The position numbers and the translations under genes were made by a program. A stretch of 64,000 bases of DNA from Microbacterium testaceum. Its GTDB lineage: Bacteria; Actinomycetota; Actinomycetes; Actinomycetales; Microbacteriaceae. The stretch is taken from assembly GCF_029761935.1 (NCBI RefSeq), contig NZ_CP121699.1, positions 2,232,001 to 2,296,000 on the forward strand. The letters run 5' to 3'. Every line of letters starts with the position of its first letter. Position 1 is the first letter of the stretch. Positions 1 to 8,705 of this stretch are shown piece after piece. The notes under the pieces are model-generated. The model searched no databases, was not told where the DNA came from, and saw nothing but the letters and a program-made list of their open reading frames with translations.

Positions 1-364
1 GAATCGCGGGATCGGTCCGTCGTGCGACGGCGACGTGAGTGAGCTGCCGACGCAGGACGTCGAGCGGAGACGAGACCAGGCTCACGAGGGTCGCCGTCGT
101 ACCGTGGCGGCGGTGCGCGGCGACCCCGGCGGTGATGGCATCCGTACCGTCTTCGAAAGCGTGCCCGCCGCCCCCGTGCACGTGCAGGTCGATCAGGCCG
201 GGGGTCAGGGTCGCCCCGCCCAGGTCGATGCGCTCGGACGCGCGCGGAGCGAGCCCGGTGCCCACCTCGGCGATCAGACCGTTGTGCACCCGCACCCACG
301 CGTCGGGCAGGTCGCGCCGCGCGTCGACCACCCGGGCGCCGGTGAGCAGCAGGTCGGCGGTCAT
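1..364 (-). CDS. nagA: N-acetylglucosamine-6-phosphate deacetylase, N-terminal part (runs off the window)
   Basis: Only the first 121 residues are present. They show the amidohydrolase start: a short beta-rich N-terminal domain, then LIDLHVHGG at residues 57-65, the HxH metal-binding strand of the TIM barrel, followed by a glycine-rich segment typical of NagA. NagA removes acetate from GlcNAc-6-phosphate in the cytoplasm and feeds NagB. Its ATG overlaps the nagB stop by four bases (ATGA), so the two are translationally coupled. It is the last visible gene of the operon that begins at about 7297. Confidence 0.9.
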   Translation of the reverse strand, partial: MTADLLLTGARVVDARRDLPDAWVRVHNGLIAEVGTGLAPRASERIDLGGATLTPGLIDLHVHGGGGHAFEDGTDAITAGVAAHRRHGTTATLVSLVSSPLDVLRRQLTHVAVARRTDPAI

Positions 365-1131
365 GCCGAGGCGATCTCGCGGTGGTCCCAGGCGAAGCGG
401 TAGTAGTCGCGGTGCTCGAGCTGGGCGGCGGCCGCCTCATCGACGATGACCACGGCCCGCCGGTGCAGCTGGATCGCGGATGCCGGGCACGACGAGGTCA
501 GCGGCCCCTCGACGGCCGCGGCGACGGCGGGGGCCTTCGCCGCGCCGAAGGCGAGCAGCACGAGCACGCCCGCGTCGAGGATCGTACCGATGCCCTGCGT
601 GAGGCAGTGCGTGGGGACGTCGTCGATTTTGTCGAAGAACCGTGCGTTGTCGGCGCGGGTCGCGGGCGTCAGCGCCTTCAGGCGCGTACGCGAGGCGAGC
701 GACGAGCCCGGCTCGTTGAACCCGATGTGCCCGGTGCGGCCGATGCCCAGGATCTGCAGGTCGATGCCGCCGGCCGCGGCGATCGCGGCCTCGTACCGCT
801 CGCCGGCCTCGGCCAGCGGACCCCCGTCGTCGCCCGGAACGCGCACGAGCGACGGGTCGAGTCCGAGGGGGCCGACGATGTCGCGATCGACCACGGCGCG
901 GTAGCTCTCGGGGTGTCCGGCGGGCAGGCCCACGTATTCGTCGAGGGCGAAACCCCGAACGGCCGAGAGGTCGAGGGAGCGCTCCGCCAGGGCCGCCCAC
1001 ACCGGCAGGGGTGTCGAGCCGGTCGCGAGTCCCAGCGTCGGGTCGCTGCGGCGACTCAGCGCGGCGACGATGAGGTCGGCGGCGATGCGGCCGGCATCCG
1101 TCTGATTCTGCACGATCGCGATCTCGGTCAC
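361..1131 (-). CDS. nagB: Glucosamine-6-phosphate deaminase
   Basis: Converts glucosamine-6-phosphate to fructose-6-phosphate and ammonia. The 256-residue length is normal for the family. Visible motifs are GLATGSTP at 34-41 (phosphate loop), DEYVG at 64-68 (catalytic Asp region) and GIGRTGHIGFNEPG at 129-142 (catalytic His). Its start overlaps the end of the CutC-ROK gene by four bases and its stop overlaps nagA, so it sits in the middle of a coupled operon. With nagA it completes the route from GlcNAc-6-phosphate into glycolysis. Confidence 0.95.
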   Translation of the reverse strand: MTEIAIVQNQTDAGRIAADLIVAALSRRSDPTLGLATGSTPLPVWAALAERSLDLSAVRGFALDEYVGLPAGHPESYRAVVDRDIVGPLGLDPSLVRVPGDDGGPLAEAGERYEAAIAAAGGIDLQILGIGRTGHIGFNEPGSSLASRTRLKALTPATRADNARFFDKIDDVPTHCLTQGIGTILDAGVLVLLAFGAAKAPAVAAAVEGPLTSSCPASAIQLHRRAVVIVDEAAAAQLEHRDYYRFAWDHREIASA

Positions 1132-2888
1132 GAGCGGGCCTCCGTTCGGGGGGTGGTCGGCTCAGCCAGGATGACAGGTGCGGTCCACGAGCGGGTGACC
1201 TCGGGTCGCTGCGCGGCCTCGAAGGCCAGCATCGCGGCCCCGATGCGGCCGGCGTGCGTGCCCAGAGCCGCGGTCGTCAACCGGGGGGCTTCTCGCCACG
1301 CGAGCGCCGCGGTCAGCCGTTCGCGCAGGGGCTCGAGGAACGCGTCCCCCGCCTGCGCGACGCCACCGCCGAGCACGACCACCTCGGGGTCGACGAGCAA
1401 GGTCAGGGTCGCCAGCCCCGTGGCCAGGGCGTCGAGCCCCTCCGACCACACGCGGGCGGCGACGGGATCCGTGTCGACGCGGGCGATGATCGACGCGGCA
1501 TCCGGAGTCTCTCCGTCGAGCAGCGGGGCGCTCGCCGCGTACCGCCGGGCCAGGCCGGCGCCCGAGAAGTACACCTCGAGGCAGCCGCGCTGACCGCACG
1601 CGCAGAGCTCGCCGCCGGGCACCACCGGGATGTGACCGAGCTCGCCGGCCCCGGAGATGGCCCCCTCGACGGCCCGTCCGTCGGAGGTGAGGGATGCCGC
1701 GACTCCGGTGCCGATCGCCGCGAAGACGACGTTGCGCGAACCGGCGGCGGCGCCGTAGGCCCCTTCGGCCGCACCCGCGGCGCGCACGTCGTGGTCGACC
1801 GCGACGGGGAGTCCGGTGGCGTCGGTGAGCAGACGGGCGAGGGGGACGTCGGTCCACCCGAGCGTCGAGGCGTAACGGACGGTGCCGGTGGCGCTGTCGA
1901 TCAGGCCGGGGCTCACGACGCCCGCACCGACGACCGAGCGGCCGAGGTCCTCAGCCCCCGCGACGAGGTCGGTGAGCAGGTCCGCGATGCGCGTGACCGT
2001 CTCGGCACCGGAACCGCCCGTCGCGATGCGCGAGCTCTTCAGCACGTGGCCGTCGATGTCGACGAGCGCGCCCTTCGCCGAGGTGCCGCCGATGTCGACG
2101 GCGATCACGGCCGGGTGCGACGCGCGGTCGCTCTCGCTCACCGCGAGCACCGTGTCGCGGATGACCGACTCGTCGGTAACGAGCTGTCCCCGACCCGAGG
2201 CGACCTGCGCGCGCAGGTGCACCTCACGGGCGCCGGTGCGATCGAGCAGCGCCGTCACGTTGTGGGCCCGGACCGAGCCGCCGACGAGGACCGTCGGCAT
2301 CCGGGTGCCCTCCGACCGGGCGCGCAGCGCGGCGAGCACATCGGTCCCCTCGCCGGCCGTGGCCTTTCCCCCGGAGGTGAGTACGCGGGCGATGCCGTGG
2401 TGGGCGAGCGTGTCGTAGGCGTCGAAGAGGTCGACGGTGTCGTCGAAAGCCTTGTGGAAAGTGATCGGCACCCCTCCCGCGGCGGTCCGGATCGCCTCGA
2501 GTGCCTGTTCGTCGACGTGCCCGTCGACGGTGAGCGCGCCGAAGACGATGCCCACCGGCACCCGACTGGTGCGCGCCAGGGCGGCGATGGCGCGGGCGTC
2601 GGCCCGCATCACACGCAGCTCGTCGTCGGAGTAGACGAAGTCGCCGCCGCGCGAGCGGACCATGATCTGCACACCCACGCTCCGCACCGCGGCGAGGACG
2701 GACTCGATCATTCCGAGGCTGGGCGTCGTGCCCCCCTCGAGAAGGTCGGCGCACAGCTCGACGCGATCGGCCCCCGCCCGCTCGGCGGCGAGCACCCCTG
2801 CGAGGTCGTCGACGCAGATCTCCACGAGGGCGCGGGCGCGCGTGGAGGACTTCTCGGCGAGGGATGCCGGGTCTGCGGCGGTCGTCAC
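1128..2888 (-). CDS. CutC family protein fused to a ROK family sugar kinase
   Basis: One continuous frame of 586 residues, starting at a GTG that overlaps the asparaginase stop (GTGA). Residues about 18-240 are a CutC domain (VELCADLLEGGTTPS near 43-57). After a linker of about 15 residues, a ROK kinase begins with DIGGTSAKG at 265-273 and carries the zinc motif CACGQRGC further on. CutC is a TIM-barrel family of debated function once linked to copper. ROK kinases phosphorylate hexoses such as GlcNAc or ManNAc. Next to nagB and nagA the kinase half probably makes the amino-sugar phosphate that NagA uses. The same frame is open upstream to 3704, but that part is only the shadow of the asparaginase gene. 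Confidence 0.85.
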   Translation of the reverse strand: MTTAADPASLAEKSSTRARALVEICVDDLAGVLAAERAGADRVELCADLLEGGTTPSLGMIESVLAAVRSVGVQIMVRSRGGDFVYSDDELRVMRADARAIAALARTSRVPVGIVFGALTVDGHVDEQALEAIRTAAGGVPITFHKAFDDTVDLFDAYDTLAHHGIARVLTSGGKATAGEGTDVLAALRARSEGTRMPTVLVGGSVRAHNVTALLDRTGAREVHLRAQVASGRGQLVTDESVIRDTVLAVSESDRASHPAVIAVDIGGTSAKGALVDIDGHVLKSSRIATGGSGAETVTRIADLLTDLVAGAEDLGRSVVGAGVVSPGLIDSATGTVRYASTLGWTDVPLARLLTDATGLPVAVDHDVRAAGAAEGAYGAAAGSRNVVFAAIGTGVAASLTSDGRAVEGAISGAGELGHIPVVPGGELCACGQRGCLEVYFSGAGLARRYAASAPLLDGETPDAASIIARVDTDPVAARVWSEGLDALATGLATLTLLVDPEVVVLGGGVAQAGDAFLEPLRERLTAALAWREAPRLTTAALGTHAGRIGAAMLAFEAAQRPEVTRSWTAPVILAEPTTPRTEARS

Positions 2889-3892
2889 GGTGCGGCGCTC
2901 GCTGCCGAGGCGTCGAGCCACTCCCGCACGTCGCGACCCACCTCGATCGAGCCGACCGGGACCCCGCCGCCGAGGATCGGCAGCTCGACGAGGTCGCCCG
3001 CGCCCGAGATGTCGGCGCCCAGGGCTTCGAGGACGGTGAGGGCGACGAGCGTCGTCGCACGGGGGTTGCCGTCGAGGATCTTCATCGACACCGCAGCCCC
3101 GTCGGCCGTCGCCATGCCGATCACCCCCTCGGCGCCGCCCTTCGACAGCAGCCCCGGTACGCGCAGCATCGCGTCGGTGTTGGCGTGGTGGTCGCCGCCG
3201 ACGAAGCGGGGGTACGACCGCATGGCATCCGCCACTCTCCGTTCCGGCGTGCCGGGGGCGCCCGTCACGAGGGCGCGGAAGATGCGGGCGATGCCGAGGG
3301 GCGAGACGCTGAACAGGGGCGCCCCGCACCCGTCGACGGCTTCGTGCGCCACCGTCTCGCCCGACAGGCGTTCGAGCGTCGAGCGCACGAGCTGCTGCAG
3401 CGGGTGCGACGGGTCGAGGTAGCTCGCGGTGTCCCACCCGTTGACCGCGCAGGCGAGCAGCATCGCGGCGTGCTTGCCCGAGCAGTTCATGCGCACGCGC
3501 GAGCGCTGCTCGCCGTCGCGGATGAGACGTTCGCGCGTGGGCTCGTCCTCGGGCCAGTCGACCGGGCACCCGAGGGCGCTCTCGTCGAGGCCCGCGCGGG
3601 TGAGCAGATCGCGCACGACGTCGACGTGCACGTCTTCGCCGGTGTGGCTGCCCGCGGCGATGGCGAGGTCGGCTCCGTCGATGTCGGCCCCGGCGAGCAG
3701 GCACGCGAGGGCCTGCACGGGCTTGACGGTGGAACGGGGCAGGATCTGTTCGCCGCTCCCGGTCTGCCAGGCCACCGATCCGTCGGCGGACAGGGCGGCA
3801 ATCGAGCCGAGGTGGCGGCTCTCGACGACACCCGAGCGGATGACGACGGCGAGGTCGGCCAGGGGGGAGGGAACAGGGGGAAGGGACGTCAT
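2885..3892 (-). CDS. Asparaginase (type II asparaginase family)
   Basis: A 335-residue protein of the asparaginase II family (the Rhizobium etli AnsA type), unrelated to classical E. coli asparaginases. Family signatures seen are PRSTVKPVQALA, NCSGKHAAML and the VDGCGAP segment. It would hydrolyse L-asparagine or a related amide to aspartate and ammonia. The chosen ATG is 32 bases after the permease gene, with a modest AAAGAA ribosome site. The frame remains open upstream to 4639, but that is permease shadow. It lies between an amino-acid importer and amino-sugar genes, so the substrate could be an asparagine-linked amino sugar; this is inference. Confidence 0.85.
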   Translation of the reverse strand: MTSLPPVPSPLADLAVVIRSGVVESRHLGSIAALSADGSVAWQTGSGEQILPRSTVKPVQALACLLAGADIDGADLAIAAGSHTGEDVHVDVVRDLLTRAGLDESALGCPVDWPEDEPTRERLIRDGEQRSRVRMNCSGKHAAMLLACAVNGWDTASYLDPSHPLQQLVRSTLERLSGETVAHEAVDGCGAPLFSVSPLGIARIFRALVTGAPGTPERRVADAMRSYPRFVGGDHHANTDAMLRVPGLLSKGGAEGVIGMATADGAAVSMKILDGNPRATTLVALTVLEALGADISGAGDLVELPILGGGVPVGSIEVGRDVREWLDASAASAAP

Positions 3893-3924
3893 GGGTGGTT
3901 CTTTCGATGCCGGGGCAAGGCGGA

Positions 3925-4791
3925 TCAGCGGTCGACAGGGGCGTTCGGGGTGGTGAGGCCGGCCGGGGCGACCTTGGCGGGGGTCGCGAGGCTGCGGCGG
4001 CCCGGTCGCTTCTGCAGGCGAGCGGCCAGGCCCGAGAGGCCGCCGTTGAGCGCGAGGAAGATCACGGTCACCACCACGAAGGTCTGGATGAGCAGGCCGT
4101 TGAAGCTCGACAGCACCTGCCCGCGGTACAGCAGCTCGGTGAACGCCACGATGTAGCCCAGCGACGTGTCCTTGAGCAGGCTCACCAGCTGGACCACGAG
4201 CGAGGGCGCGACGAAGCGCAGCGCCTGGGGCAGGACCACCTTGCGGTCGACCTGCCAGCGGGTCATACCGAGGCTGAGACCGGCTTCGGTCTGCCCGCGG
4301 GGCAGGGCGAGGACACCCGCGCGGATGATCTCGGCGAAGGCGGCCGCGTTGGCGATCGTGAGCGGGATGACGAGCTTCCACAGCACCGGGAAGTTCAGGC
4401 CGAGCTGGGGGAGGCCGAAGAGCATCAGGTAGATGAGCAGCAGCACGGGGACCGTGCGGGCGATCTCGATGTAGGCGGTGCAGATCCAGCTGATCCAGCG
4501 GACGCGGCTGAGACGCCCGAGGGCGAGCAGCAGACCGAGCACGAACCCGAACACGGCGGTCAGGGCCGCGGCCTGCAGTGTGCCGAGCAGGCCGACGCCG
4601 AGGTACTCCCAGATCGCGATGTCGAGGAACGGCAACCACCGGTCGCTGTCGAGCTGGCCCTTCGACGCGAACTGCACGAGGGCGAGGGCGATGAGGCCCA
4701 GGATGACGACCGCGCTGACGATCGACCAGATGAGGATGCGGCGGCGAGTACGGGGCCCGGGCTCGTCGTAGAGCGAAAGGGGGGAGGTCAT
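3925..4791 (-). CDS. Amino acid ABC transporter permease (GluD-like)
   Basis: A 288-residue inner-membrane permease of the polar amino acid (His/Glu/Gln/Arg) family. Several hydrophobic segments are present and the EAA loop reads roughly EAGLSLGMTRWQ near residue 195. The ATG overlaps the stop of the preceding permease by four bases. Gene order here is ATPase, binding protein, permease, permease, the same as the corynebacterial gluABCD operon. The C-terminal 35 residues are a basic and Pro-rich cytoplasmic tail. Confidence 0.92.
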   Translation of the reverse strand: MTSPLSLYDEPGPRTRRRILIWSIVSAVVILGLIALALVQFASKGQLDSDRWLPFLDIAIWEYLGVGLLGTLQAAALTAVFGFVLGLLLALGRLSRVRWISWICTAYIEIARTVPVLLLIYLMLFGLPQLGLNFPVLWKLVIPLTIANAAAFAEIIRAGVLALPRGQTEAGLSLGMTRWQVDRKVVLPQALRFVAPSLVVQLVSLLKDTSLGYIVAFTELLYRGQVLSSFNGLLIQTFVVVTVIFLALNGGLSGLAARLQKRPGRRSLATPAKVAPAGLTTPNAPVDR

Positions 4792-5432
4792 CGGCGGATC
4801 CTCAACTTCTTCTCGAGGCGGCCGGCGGTGAGGCCGATCGCCAGCGCGAGCACCATGTAGATGAGCCCCGCCGCGGTGAAGATCAGGATGGGCTGAGCCT
4901 CGACGAGGTTGAGCTTGTTGGCGGCGCTCGTCAGCTCGACGACGCCCACCGCAGCGGCCAGGGCGGTGTTCATGGTGAGGGCGATCATGACGTTGCCGAT
5001 GGGCTGGATCGCGGCTCGCAGCGACTGGGGGATGACGAGCACGCGCAGGGTCTGGCCGAGCGAGAACCCCAGCGCGCGGCTGGCCTCGATCTCGCCGCGG
5101 CTCACGGTGTTCACGCCGCTGCGGACGGCCTCGGCGACGTACGCCGCTTCGTAGAGGGTGAGCACGATGATCGCCGTCGGCGTCAGGGGCAGCAGGAATC
5201 CGGCATCCGGCAGGGCGAACACCGCCAGCACGAGGAGAACCAGAAGCGGGACGTTGACGAAGAACTGCACGTAGGCGAAGGCGGCCCAGCGCAGCACCGG
5301 CACCGGGCTGATGCGCGCGGCGGTGACGAGCGTGCCCAGCACGATCGATCCGATGCCCGCCGAGACGGCGAGCAGGATCGTCGTACCGAGCGCTTGCGCG
5401 ATCGGCCCGGCGCTCGAGGCGAAGAAGTCCAT
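4788..5432 (-). CDS. Amino acid ABC transporter permease (GluC-like)
   Basis: A 214-residue permease and partner of the downstream permease. It shows the usual five-helix HisM/HisQ layout and an EAA loop, EASRALGFSLGQTLR, at about residues 136-150. It lies 79 bases downstream of the binding-protein gene and is coupled to the second permease by a four-base overlap. Together the two form the heterodimeric channel of a polar amino acid importer. Confidence 0.92.
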   Translation of the reverse strand: MDFFASSAGPIAQALGTTILLAVSAGIGSIVLGTLVTAARISPVPVLRWAAFAYVQFFVNVPLLVLLVLAVFALPDAGFLLPLTPTAIIVLTLYEAAYVAEAVRSGVNTVSRGEIEASRALGFSLGQTLRVLVIPQSLRAAIQPIGNVMIALTMNTALAAAVGVVELTSAANKLNLVEAQPILIFTAAGLIYMVLALAIGLTAGRLEKKLRIRR

Positions 5433-5511
5433 GGGGTCCTCAGAGGAGCGTGAGAGGGGAGGGGAGACCGGCGCCCGTCATGTGCGGAACGGACGCCGGT
5501 CGGTCAGGGGA

Positions 5512-6465
5512 TCAGGAGCCGGGGACGCTGCCGATCGCGGGGGGAGTCGGAGCGCTCGACTCGACGGCCGAGCCCAGGGTGGCGTCCCAGATCTTGGCCC
5601 ACGAGCCGTCGTCCTGGATCTTCTTCAGCCAGTCGTTGATGAACGACTTGAACTGCGCGTCGTCCTTCTTCAGACCGATGCCGTACGCCTCACTGGTGAA
5701 GGGCTGGCCGACGACCTTGATGCTCTTGTCGTCGATGGCGTGGCTCGCGAGCAAGGTGAAGTCCTGCACGTACGCGTCGCCGCGGCCCTGGGTCAGGGCC
5801 TGGAGGGCCTGCGGGTCGGTGGCGAAGCTGACGATGTTCGCGGTGGGCTGCTTCTCGGGCACGGCCGTGACAGCGGGGGTGTTCGCGCCGACGATGACCG
5901 TCTTGCCGCCCAGGTCGTCGATGCCGTTGATGTCGGTGTTGTCACTGCGGACGGCGACGGCCAGACCCGACTCGAGGTAGGGGCCGGCGAAGTCGACCTG
6001 CTCGGCGCGCTTCTCGGTGATCGTGTACGTGTTGAAGACGACGTCGACGGTGCCATTGGCGAGCAGGGCCTCGCGGGTCTCGGACGCCGGCGGGACGATC
6101 TCGACGTTGGGCTCGCCGAGGATGTAGATGGCGAGCATCTTGGCGAGGTCGGCGTCGAAGCCCTGCACGTCTTCGGGGTTCGTGGGGTCCTGCTGCGACA
6201 GCAGGGGGGCGTCGAGGGCCTCGGCGACGATGAGCTTGCCACGCGCCTTGATCTTGGCCATCGTCGAGTCGGAGATGAGGGCCGCGGCGTCGGCGACGGG
6301 CGCGTTCGCGTAGACCTCTTCGAGGCTGCTGGCCTTGGCCGACGCGCTGGGGTCGGACCCCGGGACGGCCGCGGTGCCGGACGAGCACGCGGCGAGAGAC
6401 GCGACCGTGGCCGCGGACGCCAAGAGGACGAGGCCTCGGCGAAGGATCGAGCGAGAGGAGATCAC
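5512..6465 (-). CDS. Amino acid ABC transporter substrate-binding lipoprotein (GluB-like)
   Basis: A 317-residue extracytoplasmic solute-binding protein, family 3. A lipoprotein signal with lipobox SLAAC puts the lipidated Cys at residue 27. The family-3 core includes DADLAKMLAIYI and the strand KTVIVGANTPAV. It would deliver a glutamate-like polar amino acid to the two permeases encoded just downstream. Actual specificity cannot be read from sequence; the neighbouring amino-sugar genes leave open a glycosylated amino acid ligand. Confidence 0.92.
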   Translation of the reverse strand: MISSRSILRRGLVLLASAATVASLAACSSGTAAVPGSDPSASAKASSLEEVYANAPVADAAALISDSTMAKIKARGKLIVAEALDAPLLSQQDPTNPEDVQGFDADLAKMLAIYILGEPNVEIVPPASETREALLANGTVDVVFNTYTITEKRAEQVDFAGPYLESGLAVAVRSDNTDINGIDDLGGKTVIVGANTPAVTAVPEKQPTANIVSFATDPQALQALTQGRGDAYVQDFTLLASHAIDDKSIKVVGQPFTSEAYGIGLKKDDAQFKSFINDWLKKIQDDGSWAKIWDATLGSAVESSAPTPPAIGSVPGS

Positions 6466-6526
6466 GGGTACTGCCTTTCGGTTGCGGGTGCGTGCGGAAC
6501 GAGCCGCGTCGGGGGCGGGGAGGATG

Positions 6527-7297
6527 TCAGTGGGCGAGGATCTTCGACAGGAACGCCCGAGCGCGGTCGCTCTCGGCGTGGGTGAAGAAGCGCTCGGGGG
6601 TGGTGTCTTCGACGATGCGTCCGTCGTCCATGAAGATCACGCGGTCGGCGGCGCGGCGGGCGAAGCCCATCTCGTGCGTGACGACGACCATCGTCATGCC
6701 CTCTTCGGCGAGCGAGGTGATCACATCGAGCACCTCGCTGACCATCTCGGGATCGAGGGCCGAGGTCGGCTCGTCGAAGAGCATGAGCTTGGGCTTCATC
6801 GCCAGCGCGCGGGCGATGGCGGCGCGCTGCTGCTGACCGCCGCTGAGCTCGCCGGGGAAGCGGTCGGCCTTGTCGGCGATCCCGACGCGGTCGAGCAGGG
6901 CCAGGCCCTCTTCCCGCGCCTTCTTCAGCGGCACCTTCGAGACGATGCGCGGGGCGAGGGCGACGTTGTCGAGAACCGTGCGGTGTGCGAAGAGGTTGAA
7001 GGACTGGAAGACCATGCCCACTTCGGCGCGCAGGTCGGCGAGCCCGCGCCCCTCGCTCGGCAGCGGGACGCCGTCGATGGTGATGGTGCCCGAGGTGATG
7101 GTCTCGAGACGGTTGAGGCAGCGGCACAGCGTCGACTTGCCCGAGCCCGAGGGGCCGACGATGACGACGACCTCGCCGCGAGCCACGTCGAGATCGACGT
7201 CCTTGAGCACGTGGTGGTCGCCGAAGTGCTTCTGCACCTCGCGGACCGCGACGAGGGGTGCGGAGGCGGGGGCTGCGGGGGAGGCGGGCGTCGACAC
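6527..7297 (-). CDS. Amino acid ABC transporter ATP-binding protein (GluA-like)
   Basis: A 256-residue ATPase with Walker [10 protein letters not shown] at 48-56, the Q-loop VFQSFNLF, signature LSGGQQQR, Walker [15 protein letters not shown] and the H-loop VVVTHE. I chose the GTG at 7297 because GGAAGGA lies at proper spacing before it. A TTG at 7381 would add 28 low-complexity residues with no ribosome site. First gene of the importer/asparaginase/nag operon, 150 bases from the divergent ROK regulator. Confidence 0.92.
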   Translation of the reverse strand: MSTPASPAAPASAPLVAVREVQKHFGDHHVLKDVDLDVARGEVVVIVGPSGSGKSTLCRCLNRLETITSGTITIDGVPLPSEGRGLADLRAEVGMVFQSFNLFAHRTVLDNVALAPRIVSKVPLKKAREEGLALLDRVGIADKADRFPGELSGGQQQRAAIARALAMKPKLMLFDEPTSALDPEMVSEVLDVITSLAEEGMTMVVVTHEMGFARRAADRVIFMDDGRIVEDTTPERFFTHAESDRARAFLSKILAH

Positions 7298-7447
7298 GGG
7301 GGTGGATCCTTCCCGCGGACTCGCCGCGATATCGGGTACAGCCGACGCGGGAGGTGATTTCCGCGTCCTTGGTGAAATCAAACTAACGAGGCCATGTTAC
7401 AGAGATAATTCGAGACAGAAACTCCAAGTTTGGATTAAGATACGGGT
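7298..7447. promoter_or_regulatory. Divergent promoter/operator region between importer operon and ROK repressor
   Basis: An AT-rich island in a GC-rich context. It holds a perfect inverted repeat TCCAA-GT-TTGGA at 7423-7434, flanked at greater distance by TAAT (7407-7410) and ATTA (7434-7437). A -10-like TAAGAT lies at 7436-7441, just before the ROK gene start at 7448. ROK repressors usually bind AT-rich palindromes in such divergent regions, so this is the likely operator for both directions. Confidence 0.55.
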
Positions 7448-8638
7448 GTGAAGCCTCTCCACGCGGCCCTGCCGACCTACAGCCCGCAGACGCTCGCCGT
7501 GCTGACCCCGCTGCGCACGGGCGCTGCGCGATCTCGAGCCGAGCTCGCCGCCTACACCGGTCTGTCGCCGTCAACCGTGACCGCGCGCGTCGATCCGCTG
7601 ATCGCGGCGGGCGTGATCGTCGAGGACGGCACCGACGATTCACGCGGCGGTCGCCGACCCCGGCGCCTCGCGGTCCGCGGCGACCTCGGCACGGTGGCCA
7701 GCGTCGACCTCGGGGTCGAGCGCAGCACGATCGGGCTGGTCGACTACGCCGGCTCCTCCCTCGCCCACCGGCACCTCGTGCTGGATCTGGCGGAGGGCCC
7801 GGATGCCGTTCTCCGCCGCGTCGCAGAAGAACTCGCTGCGCTGGCGGCGGCGAACGGCGCGCCCACGGTGACGGGGGCGGCGATCGCGCTGCCCGGGCCG
7901 GTGTCGGCGGAGACGGGTCGGCTCGTCGCGCCGTCGCGCATGCCCGGCTGGCACGACGTCGACGTCGCGGCCCTTCTGTCCGACGTCCTCGGGGTGCCCG
8001 CCCTCGCCAGCAACGACGCCAACTGCATGGCGGTCGGCGAGCTCGTCGGGGGCGATCCCGAGGCCCTCAACCAGGTGTTCATCAAGGCCGGATCCGGGAT
8101 CGGGTCGGGCGTCGTCGCGGACGGACGGCTCTACACGGGCCGGAGCGGGGCCGCTGGTGACATCAGCCACGTCACCGTGCCCGGTGCGGCGCCGGTGCCC
8201 TGCTCGTGCGGGCGCGTCGGCTGCCTTGACGCCGTGGCGAGCGGGTCGGCCCTCACCCGCGCGGCCCAGGAGGCCGGACGCGACGTCTCCGACGTCGAGA
8301 CGGTGATCGATCTCGCCCGAAACGGGGACGCGCTCGCCACCGGCCTGCTCCGTGAAGCGGGGAGCATGACCGGCGGTGTTCTTGCCACGATCGTCAACTT
8401 CTTCACCCCCGACCGTCTCGTCGTCGGCGGCTCGCTGAGCGCGTCCGACGTCTTCATCGCCGCGATCAAGTCGAAGCTGTGGGCCGACTGCCTGCCGATG
8501 GCGACGGAGAAGCTCGAGGTCGCCGTGCCGCGTCACCCGCGCACGGGCGGCATCCTCGGGGCTGCGCGCCTGTTCCTCGACGCGGCCTTCGGGCCGGAGT
8601 CCGCTCGTTCGGCCCTGCGGGTCTCGGCTCGCGCCTAG
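7448..8638 (+). CDS. ROK family transcriptional repressor
   Basis: A 396-residue NagC/Mlc-type protein. An N-terminal winged helix (SRAELAAYTGLSPSTVTARV, about residues 29-50) is followed by a ROK sugar-binding domain with the zinc motif CSCGRVGC near 255. Starts at GTG 7448. It is transcribed away from the importer/nag operon and is its obvious candidate repressor, sensing an amino sugar or its phosphate. It ends 22 bases before a strong hairpin shared with the converging gene. Confidence 0.9.
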   Translation: MKPLHAALPTYSPQTLAVLTPLRTGAARSRAELAAYTGLSPSTVTARVDPLIAAGVIVEDGTDDSRGGRRPRRLAVRGDLGTVASVDLGVERSTIGLVDYAGSSLAHRHLVLDLAEGPDAVLRRVAEELAALAAANGAPTVTGAAIALPGPVSAETGRLVAPSRMPGWHDVDVAALLSDVLGVPALASNDANCMAVGELVGGDPEALNQVFIKAGSGIGSGVVADGRLYTGRSGAAGDISHVTVPGAAPVPCSCGRVGCLDAVASGSALTRAAQEAGRDVSDVETVIDLARNGDALATGLLREAGSMTGGVLATIVNFFTPDRLVVGGSLSASDVFIAAIKSKLWADCLPMATEKLEVAVPRHPRTGGILGAARLFLDAAFGPESARSALRVSARA

Positions 8639-8660
8639 CCCGCGGGGCCCGCTCGGGCGC

Positions 8661-8694
8661 GGCGGTGGGCCCTTCCTGCAGCGGGCCCACCGCC
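8661..8694. terminator. Bidirectional hairpin between converging genes
   Basis: Perfect 12-bp stem, GGCGGTGGGCCC at 8661-8672 and its complement at 8683-8694, with a 10-base loop. It lies between the ends of the ROK repressor gene and the NTF2-like gene. There is no long T run, as is common for actinobacterial terminators. Confidence 0.7.
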
Positions 8695-8705
8695 CCTGCT
8701 GATCC

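Noticed and set aside
1254..3422. A 722-codon plus-strand frame across the CutC-ROK and asparaginase genes
   Set aside because: Both strands cannot be coding here; the minus strand has clear domains and coupled starts, the plus frame has none.
2885..4639. Asparaginase extended to 584 residues
   Set aside because: The extra N-terminal part is the permease gene read in another frame; a start at 3892 gives a normal family length.
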